From assembly GCA_030068145.1 (NCBI GenBank), contig JAPJBO010000197.1, forward strand, positions 1 to 64,000: 64,000 nucleotides of DNA, given 5' to 3'. This document shows, piece after piece, positions 17,650 to 28,500 of the stretch. This DNA is from Diplonema papillatum (lineage: Eukaryota > Euglenozoa > Diplonemea > Diplonemida > Diplonemidae). Every line of letters begins with the position of its first letter. Positions within the stretch are counted from its first letter, which is position 1. Below the pieces are notes generated by a model. It saw only the letters and a program-made list of their open reading frames with translations, was not told where the DNA came from and ran no database searches. The position numbers and the translations under genes were made by a program.

Positions 17650-18297
17650 TGGTGCGCACGGTGACACCATGACTTCTTTGAACGGTGAACCACACGATTG
17701 GTCCCATGATAGCCCACAAGCGCGCACACTCGGCCACCATGTTTCCCCAGTCAAAGAGGATGTGCGGATCGCAATCTTTTATGGACCAGAGCCAGCCCAG
17801 GAGTTTTCCCGCATCGACACAACATTTCTTTTCTCCAAAAACGATTCATGTCCCGAAAATAGGCCTGGTGGCCAAAGTATTCCAGTAAAATCACCTTTTT
17901 ACAGGTCCACCATCCGACGTTGCCACACTTGCGGCGAGAAATATCGACGATTTGTGCACATTTCCGTAGAAGCAGGCCTGATCAGGACGAGCCCCGAACA
18001 TGTCCGGGATAAGCAGGATCTGCAGAAACAGCAGGAGCAGCATATCTTGTCTAAGTTCGCGGTGAAGCGGGAGGCATCTCGAAAGACAAAGTGAAGACCA
18101 ACATTCAGAGAATGGCAGCGAGAGCCCGAGAGTCGTGGGATTGGGCAACTGACGGGAGCGACACCGCCATCGACCCCGTCCTCATGTAGGGGAAGTAGGG
18201 GACTTGAAAAACTCGTCCAAACTCGAAAACGAGTTTAGACCAGAATCTGATACGAGAAAACGAATCGTACACGAGAATACGACTCGTAAGCACCGTA
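17650..18297. other. No confident gene
   Basis: A plus-strand open frame continues to 18,094 with a Cys pair (CHTCGEK) and a Gln/Lys-rich end. It begins inside the foldback element and I cannot assign exons. Short CGAGTTT/AAACTCG inverted repeats occur at 18,207-18,234. Confidence 0.3.
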
Positions 18298-18480
18298 TGC
18301 CTAGGCATAGGTGGCGGGCGAGTCGTGACTCGCCCCAGACTCGCCCTAGGGCCCTCGAGCCCCAAACTCGCCTTTTGACTCTCCAGCCAGACTCGCCGCA
18401 CACTCGCCCAACTCGCCCTCCGACTCGCCCAACTCGCCCCAGACTCGCCCTCCGTGGACCAAGGTAACAGAAGAGCGCAC
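18298..18480 (-). repeat. GACTCGCCC repeat family, inverted copy
   Basis: 44 bp at 18,300-18,343 are the inverse of 19,063-19,106 with two mismatches, centred on GGGCGAGTCGTGACTCGCCC. They are followed by a run of degenerate GACTCGCCC units to about 18,466. See the matching arm at 18,960-19,106. Confidence 0.85.
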
Positions 18481-18549
18481 TCCGCCTTGATTCCGACCTG
18501 TTTTGCCCTTGCGACCGTGCTCATGGAGCCCGAGGGGCTGCCGATCCTG

Positions 18550-19978
18550 TTACGGCGCATGAACACAAGTGCAGGAGAAGGGGAGGGGTGAGAACATCTT
18601 GATGTTTTGACAGTACTGCCTAGTGTGCTGAAGGTCTGCCCTCACACAATGCACATGGAGCTTCCAGGTCGTCACGTCGGCGTCGTTGTCGTCGTCAGCG
18701 ACAAATGCATGCATGCAGAAACAGTCGGCTGACGAATGTCTGCGGATCCATCCAGGGTGGCAGCGTATCTTCTCCGTGGCGTTTGTCACCGAGAAGACGC
18801 TGTCGACCCCCGTCACGCTTAGCTGTGCGGTCAGCACCGCCGTGATGTGGGTCAACAGCGCGGGAAACTTCTCTGCTGCCGTTCCCCCCAACACGTGTTT
18901 CTCCACCACAATGGGGTTTTTCTTTTGGCGACGGGGTAGTTGCCGAGATTTTTGTGGTTAAATCCCGCACCAGTGGGTCGGAGAAGGCACAAAAACTGAC
19001 CCTGTATGGTTCTGAGGGCGAGTGAAGGGCGAGTGAAGGGCGAGTGACAGGGCGAGTGAAGACGAGTCTGGGGCGAGTCGTGACTCGCCCGCCACCTATG
19101 CCTAGGGGGGCAGCCGGTGCATACACGGGAGAAAAGAAATGTACCTGCTGTTGCGCAGCCCTTGATTCCAGTTCCCTGTTGCAGACGTCCCATCGATCTG
19201 CAGCTCGGTGAAAGACGATGTCGGATACATTTGGAAATCGTTTGGCAAAGGCCCTGAATTCTTCTTTTGAAATCAATCCTCGTCGATGAACATCAGCGGA
19301 ATCGAAGAGTAATTGCAGGTTGGAGTCGTTCACATCAATTAGCTCCCTCAGCCAGTGAATGAAGTCGGGTGCCGACAATGCTCCTCGGCCTTCAACATCC
19401 ATTTCGTCAAAAAGGTAACTCACTTTCTCTTCCTCTGTCGCTCCATCTCTACCTGTCTCATAAGCAGTACCTCTTCTAACCGAGGACTTTGACCCTGTGT
19501 GCATAGATGCCATGTGCACCTGAGCAGTAACATTCGGGTGCTGCCATTGTGCTCGAGCTGAGGGGTGAGTGGCTGAAGATCCTGACACCAAGTGCTGAGG
19601 AAGTCCTTTTTGGTGGATATTCCCATCTGATTGGTGGTTCGGGTGCTGTTCCCACGTGGGTGGTCGGGGAGGTGGTAAATCTTTCTGCACATCTGTATGC
19701 CACTGTGTTTGAGGCTGAAACGCATAGAGCTGCACTCCATCGTGAAGCTGCTCATTATTCACGAGGTCAACCCACTTGAGCACCTGGTCGTTAAAGATTT
19801 GTAGACGGTGAATATCGAACGGTGTTCGCTGATAGTTAGGCGGTCTGAGGAGCTCGGCTTCTGCATCCATGACGCGACATATCAGAGAACGAAGCTCTTG
19901 TACTGTGGCAGCAGGGTTGACTGACAGTTCAAGGTTCACCTTATCTGCATACAAGTCGGCGCAAACTGCAAGTAACAT
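18550..19978 (-). CDS. Ubiquitin-fold plus EF-hand protein, BILBO1-like
   Basis: Exon 1 is 19,978-19,145 (278 codons). It has an N-terminal domain of about 100 residues beginning MLLAVCADLYADKVNLELSV, which resembles the ubiquitin-like N-terminal domain of the flagellar-pocket collar protein BILBO1. A Gln/His/Pro-rich linker follows, then two EF-hand units (FDEMDVEGRGALSAPDF and FDSADVHRRGLISKEEF). Both loops lack some canonical ligands, so calcium binding is doubtful. A donor CAG|GTACAT (phase 0) can join in frame to a proposed exon 2 at 18,900-18,550, after the acceptor GTGGAG. Exon 2 encodes 116 residues with HPGWIRRHSSADCFCMHAFV and a TAA stop; this join is tentative. The 244-bp intron holds a GACTCGCCC repeat. 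ATG 19,978 is preferred over an in-frame upstream ATG at 20,026 because the conserved domain begins there. The BILBO1 link is from recall of domain order, not an alignment. Confidence 0.6.
18960..19106 (+). repeat. GACTCGCCC repeat family, copy inside an intron
   Basis: Same family as 15,008-15,160. Its last 44 bp are the inverted partner of 18,300-18,343. It occupies most of the predicted intron of the ubiquitin-fold/EF-hand gene. Confidence 0.85.
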
Positions 19979-20610
19979 CGTAGTGCCTTCTTGTGCACCC
20001 CCCAACACCACCCCCAATGTTGGCACCTACGAGTTTCTTTGTTTTGCTGTTTTCTCCACGGATTTAATTGGGGGAGTGGATTTCTACAATCGCAGAACTA
20101 TTTCCAGCGAAAAAGAGGGGGGGATCTTAGTCACTGTTTGGGCCGAATCTTGTCTCTAGGCCCTGCGCCCACCTAGGACCCACCCACCCCAGGGCCAGAA
20201 GACGTCTGGTTACGCTGGCGACCACACAGCTTGTACCTATAGCGATCACACGGTGAGTCCGACGTGAAATTATTACGTCGATTCTGCAATCCCTTGATTC
20301 TGCCGTCGTTTTTGGCGTCGCGGAAACACTGTCTTCCCGGCTGTACCGGTTTTTGCCATCATCAGTCCCACCAGCTCTTTGCACAACTCATTCTCATCAT
20401 GCAGCTTTGCTTCGACAGCAGTGTAGGAAAATGTCTTCCCTAGGTGTAACGGTCTACTCGTACAAGAAAATAATCATCATTTGACAGGCCATCTGCGGTG
20501 ATGCATCATCCGCAGAATACGATCATGTATCCGTTCAGGCTTGTGTCATCTGACAAGTTGTGTCCTTTATGTTGAATACTCAGCAGTCAACTACAGTGTA
20601 GTCAACGCTC
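19979..20610. other. Intergenic, nothing recognised
   Basis: Upstream region of the ubiquitin-fold/EF-hand gene. Short open frames on both strands overlap each other and lack domains. Confidence 0.4.
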
Positions 20611-20614
20611 AGCT

Positions 20615-20870
20615 CCTCTGGTGCGGTTCGCTGTTCCTGCAGGAGTCCTCGAAGCCCGCATCCCCGACAGGGGAGACACGAAGAACGAAGCGATCGCGCA
20701 CCACGAAAGCGAGCGGGAGCAAAACTTGACCTGGACTGACCTCATCCTCATCACCGTTGACACTGCCAACAAACGAATTCATAGAGTAACACTGCCCGTG
20801 AACAGTCCTCGCTTGCCTTGATGGCACTTGCAACTTTACAGATCAATGCTTGACAGCACTGCCTGTTGGT
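20615..20870 (+). repeat. Dispersed repeat D, copy 1
   Basis: About 250 bp sharing blocks in order with 50,940-51,250: GCATCCCCGACAGGG, GAAAGCGAGCGG, TTGACCTGG, a CATCATCRCTGAC-like block and ATGGCACTTGCA-CTTTACAG. The blocks look like the remains of a coding sequence, but no intact frame survives. Confidence 0.65.
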
Positions 20871-21114
20871 GCCCCTTCCGCTCGGTGGTGTCAGTCGCTA
20901 CAGCACTTTGCCGTCGTCTTACACAAGGTGCGCTGTACCTTCCTGAGAAGGGATAGACACACAGCAGAACCCGCGCAAAGTGGTGGCACCAGGCCCGTCC
21001 CGTATATTTTCCTGTTAGCTCTAGCTTCAGCTTTAGCTTTTACTTGAAGCTGGCCTCGATGGTGTAGATTCGGAAATAGCCACACCACAGCCAATGAAGA
21101 CCACGAAGTTGCAA

Positions 21115-21245
21115 GTTTGAGAGAGAGAGAGACGAGTTAGAGTGCAGGGACCATCTCTCCGAGGAGTATCCGGTCGCCCCACTACTATCCCGTACTACTA
21201 CGGCGGGCGTAAGTCGTTGCGCCGTGGGCGCCGAGCGAGCCGCGG
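21115..21245 (+). repeat. Dispersed repeat E, copy 1 (starts with a GA run)
   Basis: A (GA)n run, then GAGTGCAGGGACCATCTCTC and CGAGGAGT, matching 24,610-24,770. The minus-strand frame here (21,040-21,339) follows the repeat and is not called. Confidence 0.7.
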
Positions 21246-21349
21246 CCCCGTCAAAGATGATTGTTGCACCGATGGTGGCGCAGTTTGACGTAATTTGCCA
21301 AGGAGCTATCACATTAACGTCCTGCACTGCGGCTGGCACATGTTGAGAA

Positions 21350-22560
21350 GAAGGAGAGGCATGGAAATGAGACCAGTCACGTAGAAACGATAAATATGTG
21401 TTTTCGAATTAAAACAAAATAAAGCAAAAGGATGAACTGGGGGGCAGGGTGAAACTTGCTGAGAGCGAGGTGGGGTTGGAGTGGTGGGAGAGGGGGGTTA
21501 ACAGAAACAGGTCGAAGAAGCGCTCATCCCCACGCGGTACTCGAAGTTAAAACTTCGGTTCTGGCTAGCAATGAGAACAAAAAATCGTGCACTTGTGCAG
21601 CTGAACGGCTAAGGGCAATGCACCATGCTGCTTTCCTTGCACATCTGCAAATGCAACAATCACTTCACGTGAATCGCTTAATCGCATGAAAAGTGCTCTT
21701 TGCCAGGACTAAAACAAAAGAAAACATGTGAAAAGGGGGATGGAAAATTAGGTCGAACAAACAAGTAAAACGAATTGGGTAGGTTCGAAGGGAGCGGAAA
21801 CCGTGGGCTGGTGAGCCCCACCGATGCCACGAATTACAACTTTCGCCATATTCTGTATTGCAACCGAGGTCAAAATAGAGGCCTCGCTGTACGCAGGTGT
21901 GCAGTGCAGGATACACCTCGGTCACTCGCGAAAGACTACGACACGGCCTCTGACCAGGACACACAGAACGTGCGGACAAACGGCCGGCGCACTAGACTGT
22001 CCCTGATCGTTGTGCCCCTGAGTTTCATCGGTCGCAGAAGATAGTGCCAGAGGCGCTTCTCGATATGGAGAGGCGGGAGGAGTACAAAGGCGGCATCGGG
22101 GAGGGCAGGAAAAGTGGGAGATAGTGGGGTACAGTACAATGGCGAGAATTGTAGAAAGAGTTTTGGACGTATATTGTTCGGCGTGTGTTGGAAGTGGTGG
22201 CCGAGTCGACAGAAAAGGGAAGAAGCTAAACAGCACAAGGCACGCCGAGCAGGGCGTAATTTTTCATATCGCCTCACATCTGTTGACAAGTCTTCGGTTG
22301 CGTGAAGTTGACAACTCAATCCATGACTCGAAATCATTTTCTGCTGTACCTTGGCTGGCTTCTACTTTATTTATTATTTGTTTACGTGTCCACAGTGGTT
22401 CCTTGGCAAAGGGTTTGAAAGGTTGTGGGGAAGAAAAAGAAGCAAACTGGTCTCTCCGCCGCATAGCTTGTTGCATTCTTTATATGGTACTTGAAGTGGA
22501 AGTTGCACAGGATACAATTTTGATCTCAGCCTTCGGTGACGATCTGAATAAAACATGGTA
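21350..22560. other. Intergenic, nothing recognised
   Basis: Downstream side of the Cys/His repeat gene, presumably including its 3' UTR. Several overlapping open frames show no domain or exon logic. Confidence 0.35.
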
Positions 22561-24608
22561 CTATGCTTCCGGCGGTGTTTGCGGGGTTGCGGCCGTGTCG
22601 GGAAGCTGTGCTTGGGTCCCTTCGAGCGGGTCAGGTGACATTTCAAAGCGGGGTGTGCGGCATTCATCGAGTGCCACGCGGTGTACGCGCTTTTCAGATG
22701 TGAAAGTTTGGTTTGAGGAGCAGACACCATGGTCCCGTCCGTGACCATGGTCATGCGAGTGTTCCCGGTGTGGAGAGCAGCCGTCTAGCAAATGACGATG
22801 CCCTCTCTTTTGCTCGTTGAATTGGTTGTTGGACTTGCACCTGGGTGAAATCTCGCCTTCCGCAGCCTCGCGCTCCCTGCGAGCCGATAATTGTCTCTCT
22901 CTCTCAACGCTTCTGCAAGAATCAATTTGGTGGCTGTGTCTTCGCTTGTCGGTGTCCAGCTTTGCGAGAGAGACGCAGTGGGTATCACCATCCCCATGGC
23001 CGTGCCCACATCCAGCGCCATGTCTGTGACTACCAGACCCGTCTCTGCACTCATCGGTCATGTGCTTGTGCTTCCGCTTGTCCTCAGAGTACACTTCGTT
23101 AGAAACACAATGCGAAGGAGACGTGGACGCAGCGGCCCTACGCAGGCTCATGTCCTTTGTGTGTGACTTCTTCTGGTTGTTGAGCGCGATGTTGCTTTTG
23201 TCGGTTTTCGGTGTCTGGTGAGAAACTGTCATTCGCTGGCCGCGTTCAGGAGAACAGCTGTCTAAGGCATGGTCGTGGTTCTTCTTCAACTTCGTAAGCT
23301 GATGGTGCGATGTGCAAGGTCCTTCATCGCAGTGGCTTTCATCATCCAAGTGCGGCATTGTGTGGCACTCGTCCATACCATGGCGGTGCCCGTGCTTGGC
23401 TCGAGTGAATCTGTGTGCTTGTTTTTAGGACAGGTTTGCGGAACCCCCGCTAATTTGTGATTTCGGCTCCTTGTTGTTCCTGTTGATCTCTGTGCTACGA
23501 AACAACAACTTTCGTCCGCGGCAATGGAGATGTTCTAACAAGAGTCCTGTCGTGCTAGCAATGTTCTTTTTCCGGATGGCTCGTCTACAATGGCTAAAAG
23601 TGATACGCAGAGCTGCGCCGAGTTTGATCTGCATGGCTGAATGAAAGTCGACAGAGATACCCTGTGCAGACCTTGTTTGTGCGCACTAGCGGAACTCACC
23701 TGCTTTGGTGAGTTTCATGTATGCATTGTTAACACAAAGAAATAATGCAGCAAAGAGGCAAACCTTTCAACACTTTTACACTGGCCTGTGTGTTCATGAA
23801 CTTCTGGGACCGATTCCCTGTCTTGGCATTCATCCATGCCATGGCGGTGGCGCTGCTTTTCAGAGCGGAAGCGCTCGGCAGATGTGCAACGAGGCGACTT
23901 GCCGTGGTCGTGGTCGTGGGAGTGGTAGTGCGACTTGTCTTGACATTCGTCGAGCCCGTGACGGTGCAGTGCCTTGTCAGCGCGGAATCGCTCCTGCGAT
24001 GTGCACCTGTTCGACATGTTCCCGGAGCGATCGCTTCGCGCGGGAGACTGCTCGTATTCTGTAGAACGGCCTGCTCTGCGAGGTGTGCACGAGTCCATTT
24101 CATGCTTGTGCTTTCGCTTGACTTCATTGAACATATCATTTGACGAGCACTGTCCTTGCTTGTGCCCGCCGTGAGCGCAGCATCCGGTTTGCTGTGTGCC
24201 CGATCGGTCGGGAAGGACTGGTGTCAAGTGTTCATCCTTCTCGTGACCGAACTCTCGGCAAGACTTGTGGTACGGCGGTCCACGGGCGCTCAACTCATCA
24301 TGAGTGTGTCCGTAAACAGTCCTCTTCGGCGGCTCGCCACGATCACGCGGGGGTGAGTTCAGGACTTCGGCCTGATGCCTGATTTTGTCGTGCTCAAACT
24401 CGTTGTGTGACAAGCGAGCGCTGTAGTTACCTCCGTTTCCTGAGACGGCGGACCTCGGCGTCATTGCATCTGACTTCCGCGGCATCGACATATCGCAGCC
24501 GTGCAGCTTCTTTGCACGCTGCATTTCACTGAAACTCGAGTAGCCCGGCATTTTGGAGTGTTGTCTTGAGTGCGTTCTTTCAAGTTTCGCTTTCGGATTG
24601 CTGTACAT
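22561..24608 (-). CDS. Cys/His-x-His/Cys tandem-repeat protein
   Basis: Two exons: 24,608-23,764 and 23,410-22,561 (564 residues). The join GAAAG|GTTTGC to CACACAG|ATTCAC keeps the frame and restores one repeat exactly at the boundary, which is strong support. The protein is about a dozen units of 35-45 residues with the pattern C-x-S-x(5,6)-[FLY]-x(3)-K-x(2)-H-x-H-x(3)-D-x-C. The clearest units are in residues 140-300; for example RCTSAERFRSEKQRHRHG then MDEC. Spacers are His/Asp/Gly-rich (HYHSHDHDHG, HGHGDGD). The first two units and one in the middle are degenerate and lack Cys. The regular Cys and His spacing suggests metal binding, by inference. No signal peptide or membrane segment is seen. 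The start could also be ATG 24,551. No known family is recognised. Confidence 0.75.
23673..23751. repeat. Shared intronic element, copy 1
   Basis: About 50 near-identical bp, including GTGCGCACTAGCGGAACTCA, plus a TTAACACAAA block, matching 31,498-31,602. It lies 12 bp from the donor of the 353-bp intron of the Cys/His repeat gene. Confidence 0.8.
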
Positions 24609-24609
24609 A

Positions 24610-24770
24610 ATAAGAGAGAGAGAGCGAGAGAGAGACAAGTTGGAGTGCAGGGACCATCTCTCCGAGGAGTTTCCGGTCGCCTCACCACAACCCCGTACTT
24701 CTAAGGTCGTTCCGTCGGAGGCGCGGTGCGGGCCGCTGCCCTGTCACCGAGGGTGACGGCGTCGGTGTTG
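24610..24770 (+). repeat. Dispersed repeat E, copy 2
   Basis: GA run and GTGCAGGGACCATCTCTCCG as at 21,115. It overlaps the presumed 5' UTR of the Cys/His repeat gene. A weaker third copy follows at 24,980-25,080, and a related GA-led fragment lies at 32,618-32,670. Confidence 0.7.
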
Positions 24771-25502
24771 ACACAATCGGGGCCTATCTGGCTGGCGGGC
24801 GAGCCCGTTTCGCGGGGGAGCACCGTCTTGACGCGTCGCGGGCTCTATATCAATAAGATATTTCGAAGACAATGCCAAGAAATGCGTAGTTTTGTTTGAA
24901 GACAATGCCAAGAAAACAAAGCGGGGTCGGGCAAAGCCAGCCATGTAACGAGCATCTCCGCCTCCCTTTTTATGGAGGAAGGGGGACCACCTCTCCGGGA
25001 AGCTTTCGGTCTCCTCACTCCCCGCCGTTCTCACGGCGCGTTTCGGAGGCGCGCTGCCGGTCGGCTCTGGTACGGTCTAGGCCACAAACTCATTCGTGCA
25101 CAGCACTAGAGCCACGGCTCTTCTTTAGAGGCAACGGTAAAAGCTGATGGTAAAGCGTAAACCCGAAGTAATTCAACTTCGCGACGCATCGCAGAGAAGG
25201 TGCCCGCAAACCCCTCCGTGTTCCTATGGGCTTCGTATCCAGGGACCTGAGCGCGGGTTTACGAAAGGTGACGGTAGCAATTGGTAGTGTCACTCCCAGT
25301 ATTACGTCAGCAGTAGCACAGTAAGCATCCGCTCGGCTGCATCACAAGGTAAAGGCAAAAGGCACAAATACGGTGACACTTGCACTCTTTTGAGCGGCTG
25401 AAGCAAGAGGTCATGCACGTGAAACTAGCAATGTTACACCAACAGCGCACCGTCATGAGTGAGCTGTGCTTGCTGGGCAGACTGTGAGCTGCCAAAGACG
25501 AA
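24771..25502. other. Intergenic, repeat remnants only
   Basis: Contains a weak repeat E fragment (24,980-25,080) and two short copies of AGACAATGCCAAGAAA at 24,869 and 24,900. No gene is seen. Confidence 0.4.
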
Positions 25503-28500
25503 TCACGCCAAATCGGGGTTCTGCTGAATTCCACCGGTGAGTGCATCAATCGTGGCAAGCACGGCGCGCATCGTGCACGAACTCATAAAAGACGGTTTCC
25601 GAGCCGCCCACTGTTGCAGGGACACCAGAATCTGGGAGGAATACGGTGATGACCTCAATGTGTCAGCACAACCAGCCACGAAAAGCCGCACATAGTAGGC
25701 ACTGTGCACACCACCGGATACTGCTGGGGGGCCTTGCATTGTATCAGCCGTATCCATGCCAAGTAGCCACGCCACAGCATATGCATCAGTTAGCTGCTGC
25801 GCTGACGGGTGCTGTCTGCGCACACTTTCTGTCGCAGCAATGATCAGTTTAGCAATGTTGCTTGTTGAACCATTTAGCCATTCTACCAGCTGAGAGCCGC
25901 CTTCTTCGGTGTCAGCACAGCTGAAACCCGCAATCGACTTACTGACAAAATCAACCACTTTTTCAGCCTCGTCATAGAGTCCACTGACCGCGGATTGAAT
26001 GGCGGTTGTCGGTTTGAGAGGGCATCCCGACTCGGAGAGGGAGCCCTCGCAAGAAACTTCTCCAGGTTTCGCTTTAAGTTCCGCGTGCTTGAAATCTTCG
26101 AGTAAATGCCACTCACGAGCGATGCACTCAGCGGACTTGTAGTCGCCATTGGCGCAGCAATGCGCAAAAACGTCCTCCCCTCGGTCCAGAGCTAACAACG
26201 ACAAGAGGCTGCGCGGATCTGCCATGTCACAGGAGGCTTTCTCCATTGCCGACAGCCATTTGTCGTGGCCCTCTGACCGAGTCAGTGCCGCCCAGAAATA
26301 GCGCGAGACGCCGCAACCCACTGCAGCTGACGAGGCTGCGTCGAAATTCCCGAGCAAAGCGTGTGCCACGGGAGAAGCAGCTGAAATCACGTTGGGCGAG
26401 CCTTCGTGAGCCAGCATTTCTAACACAGGCTTCGCGTCTGCTCCACCAAAGAGACATGACGCTAAGGCAAGGTTGGCGCTGGGTTGGCTTGTTGCGGGCT
26501 TAATGCGGGACGCTCCTCCCCAACGGGCTTCTTGGGTTGTTTCCTTCAGGAGACGCCCCCCGTCGTCCACATTTGATTCAGATAATAGCTCTTCAGACTT
26601 ATCGTCGGGCTGCTGGTCTAACTTCTGCAAGACCAATTCCGCCAGTTCGGCAAGTTCGGGTGCGGTCAACGCCTCTAATAGCGAACCTTTGGGCAGAGAA
26701 AAGAGCCCTGCGCGCGGTGTTTGCTGTGTGTCTCCCCGGATCCACATCGCAGGTGACGCTTTCAATTCGGCAAGACGTGCCTTCTTGACGCGCTGTTCAG
26801 TTGCAGCGTTGCTGTTCCGTTTTGCAGGTGTCAATTTCTGTGTGTGGGCGCCCACTTGATCCATGCCACACGAACTGTCTTCGCAGTATGCTTCAAATGA
26901 TGCGATGTTGACCGCATGTACGCACGAATCGTCAGCAAAATACAGGAGACCCTGCTTCAAAGGGCTCCACGCCACGCTTACTGCCTGTGCCACGAGAGGT
27001 AATACACCTACGAGGCGCAGTTGCTCCTGACTTGCCGCCCACAACGCGATCTTCTTGTCTTTTCCGACAGTACACAGTAGAAGGGATGTCTGCCCTTCCG
27101 CAACCAGGGGGCACTTGGCAGCAGGAATGCTATTCCATGCCAAGGAAAGCATCCCTTTTGAATGTCCTGCTGGGCCTGCTTCCAAGAACCGTGATTCCCA
27201 AGTGGCATTTGCCTGGTGATCGTCTAGCGTGTGAGGTTGCTGTTGGCAACTGACTTCTAAAGTTGTCGGAACACATGAGCTTTCTGTGGTGCATGCAACC
27301 AGCCACCTGCGACCGGATCCGGACATGATGACTGAAATACATGACACTTGAGAGAAGGGAATGGCAACAACGAGCGTCAAGTTCAGCTCAATGTCTTTAT
27401 TAGCCAACAGCTTTTGCCCCGCCTCATTTTCATCGTCCGGTTTTGTTGCGTCAGCCTCTTGCAATACGCTCGAAGAGTCAAAACAGAAGTCGCGTGCGAC
27501 GAAGAACGAAAGACGCTTGCCCGAGGCTATTGCAAGCAGCCCGTTGCGGTACCCAGCAGCGTCGACGTTGAAAGTAGCGCCGGCTTCGCTGACAAGGTTC
27601 TTTTTGCTGACGCTGGCGTTGCCATTGGTGTGTTTGCTGTTGCTTCGGTGGCTCGGCGGTTCAGCGGTTTCGGGGAGCTTCACAACATGCACAATTGAAC
27701 TCTGGCCTAGTGCGATAAGCAGATTTGGCCCCACCCACTCAAGCAGCACAGGGCGCGAAGCTAGCGACACAGGAACGTCTGTGTGCTGTGTTCGCTTGCC
27801 GGACGCCGTGTGTACATCGTACGCAACTCCAATCTCTCCGTCGCTTGTTGCAAAAGCAAGGTTTTCTCGGCACGGTGAAAGCGCCACTTTCACGGGAGGC
27901 GACGCAACCTTGCGCCAGTGTGTTCGGTGACTGTACGGATTCGCCTTCGCGAGACTATATCCAATGCTGGACGTGTTCGTAGCCGGAACATCGTTTTTGC
28001 TGCCAGGGTCGGTTTGGGAGGGCAGCGTAGTGTGCTCATTCGGAACGTGCCAGAGCAGAACGTCTTTTTCACTAACGGCGAGAAGTCCTGCAGAATTGGC
28101 AGCCAACGAACGTGGGCACGTGGAAAGAAGCGGAAGAGTCCACACAGTCTTTGATCGGCGAGCGTCCCAGAAGAGCATTCTTTTCTCTATCGAAAGCGAG
28201 ACAAGAATTGGGTCAAGATCCCGGGTGAATGCTAGATTCAGGACTGGCCGGTTATGTCCCTTGAGCACTTCGGGTGCTGTCATCGCTGCTGTGCCAGGAG
28301 GACTCCCTCGCTGTGCCCATTTCGCCAGAAACTCGGTGAGGTTATAATGCATGATGTTGTGTGTACCAGATAATGGAGCGGTTGTGTACAACTGATCAGT
28401 GTAGCCTGTGTATGGACAGAAAAGAACACTCGACCAGATCGTATCACGTCCAGGGGCGCGGCTTTTCTGTGCGGTTTCAAGCCTTAAAGACTGAGACTGA

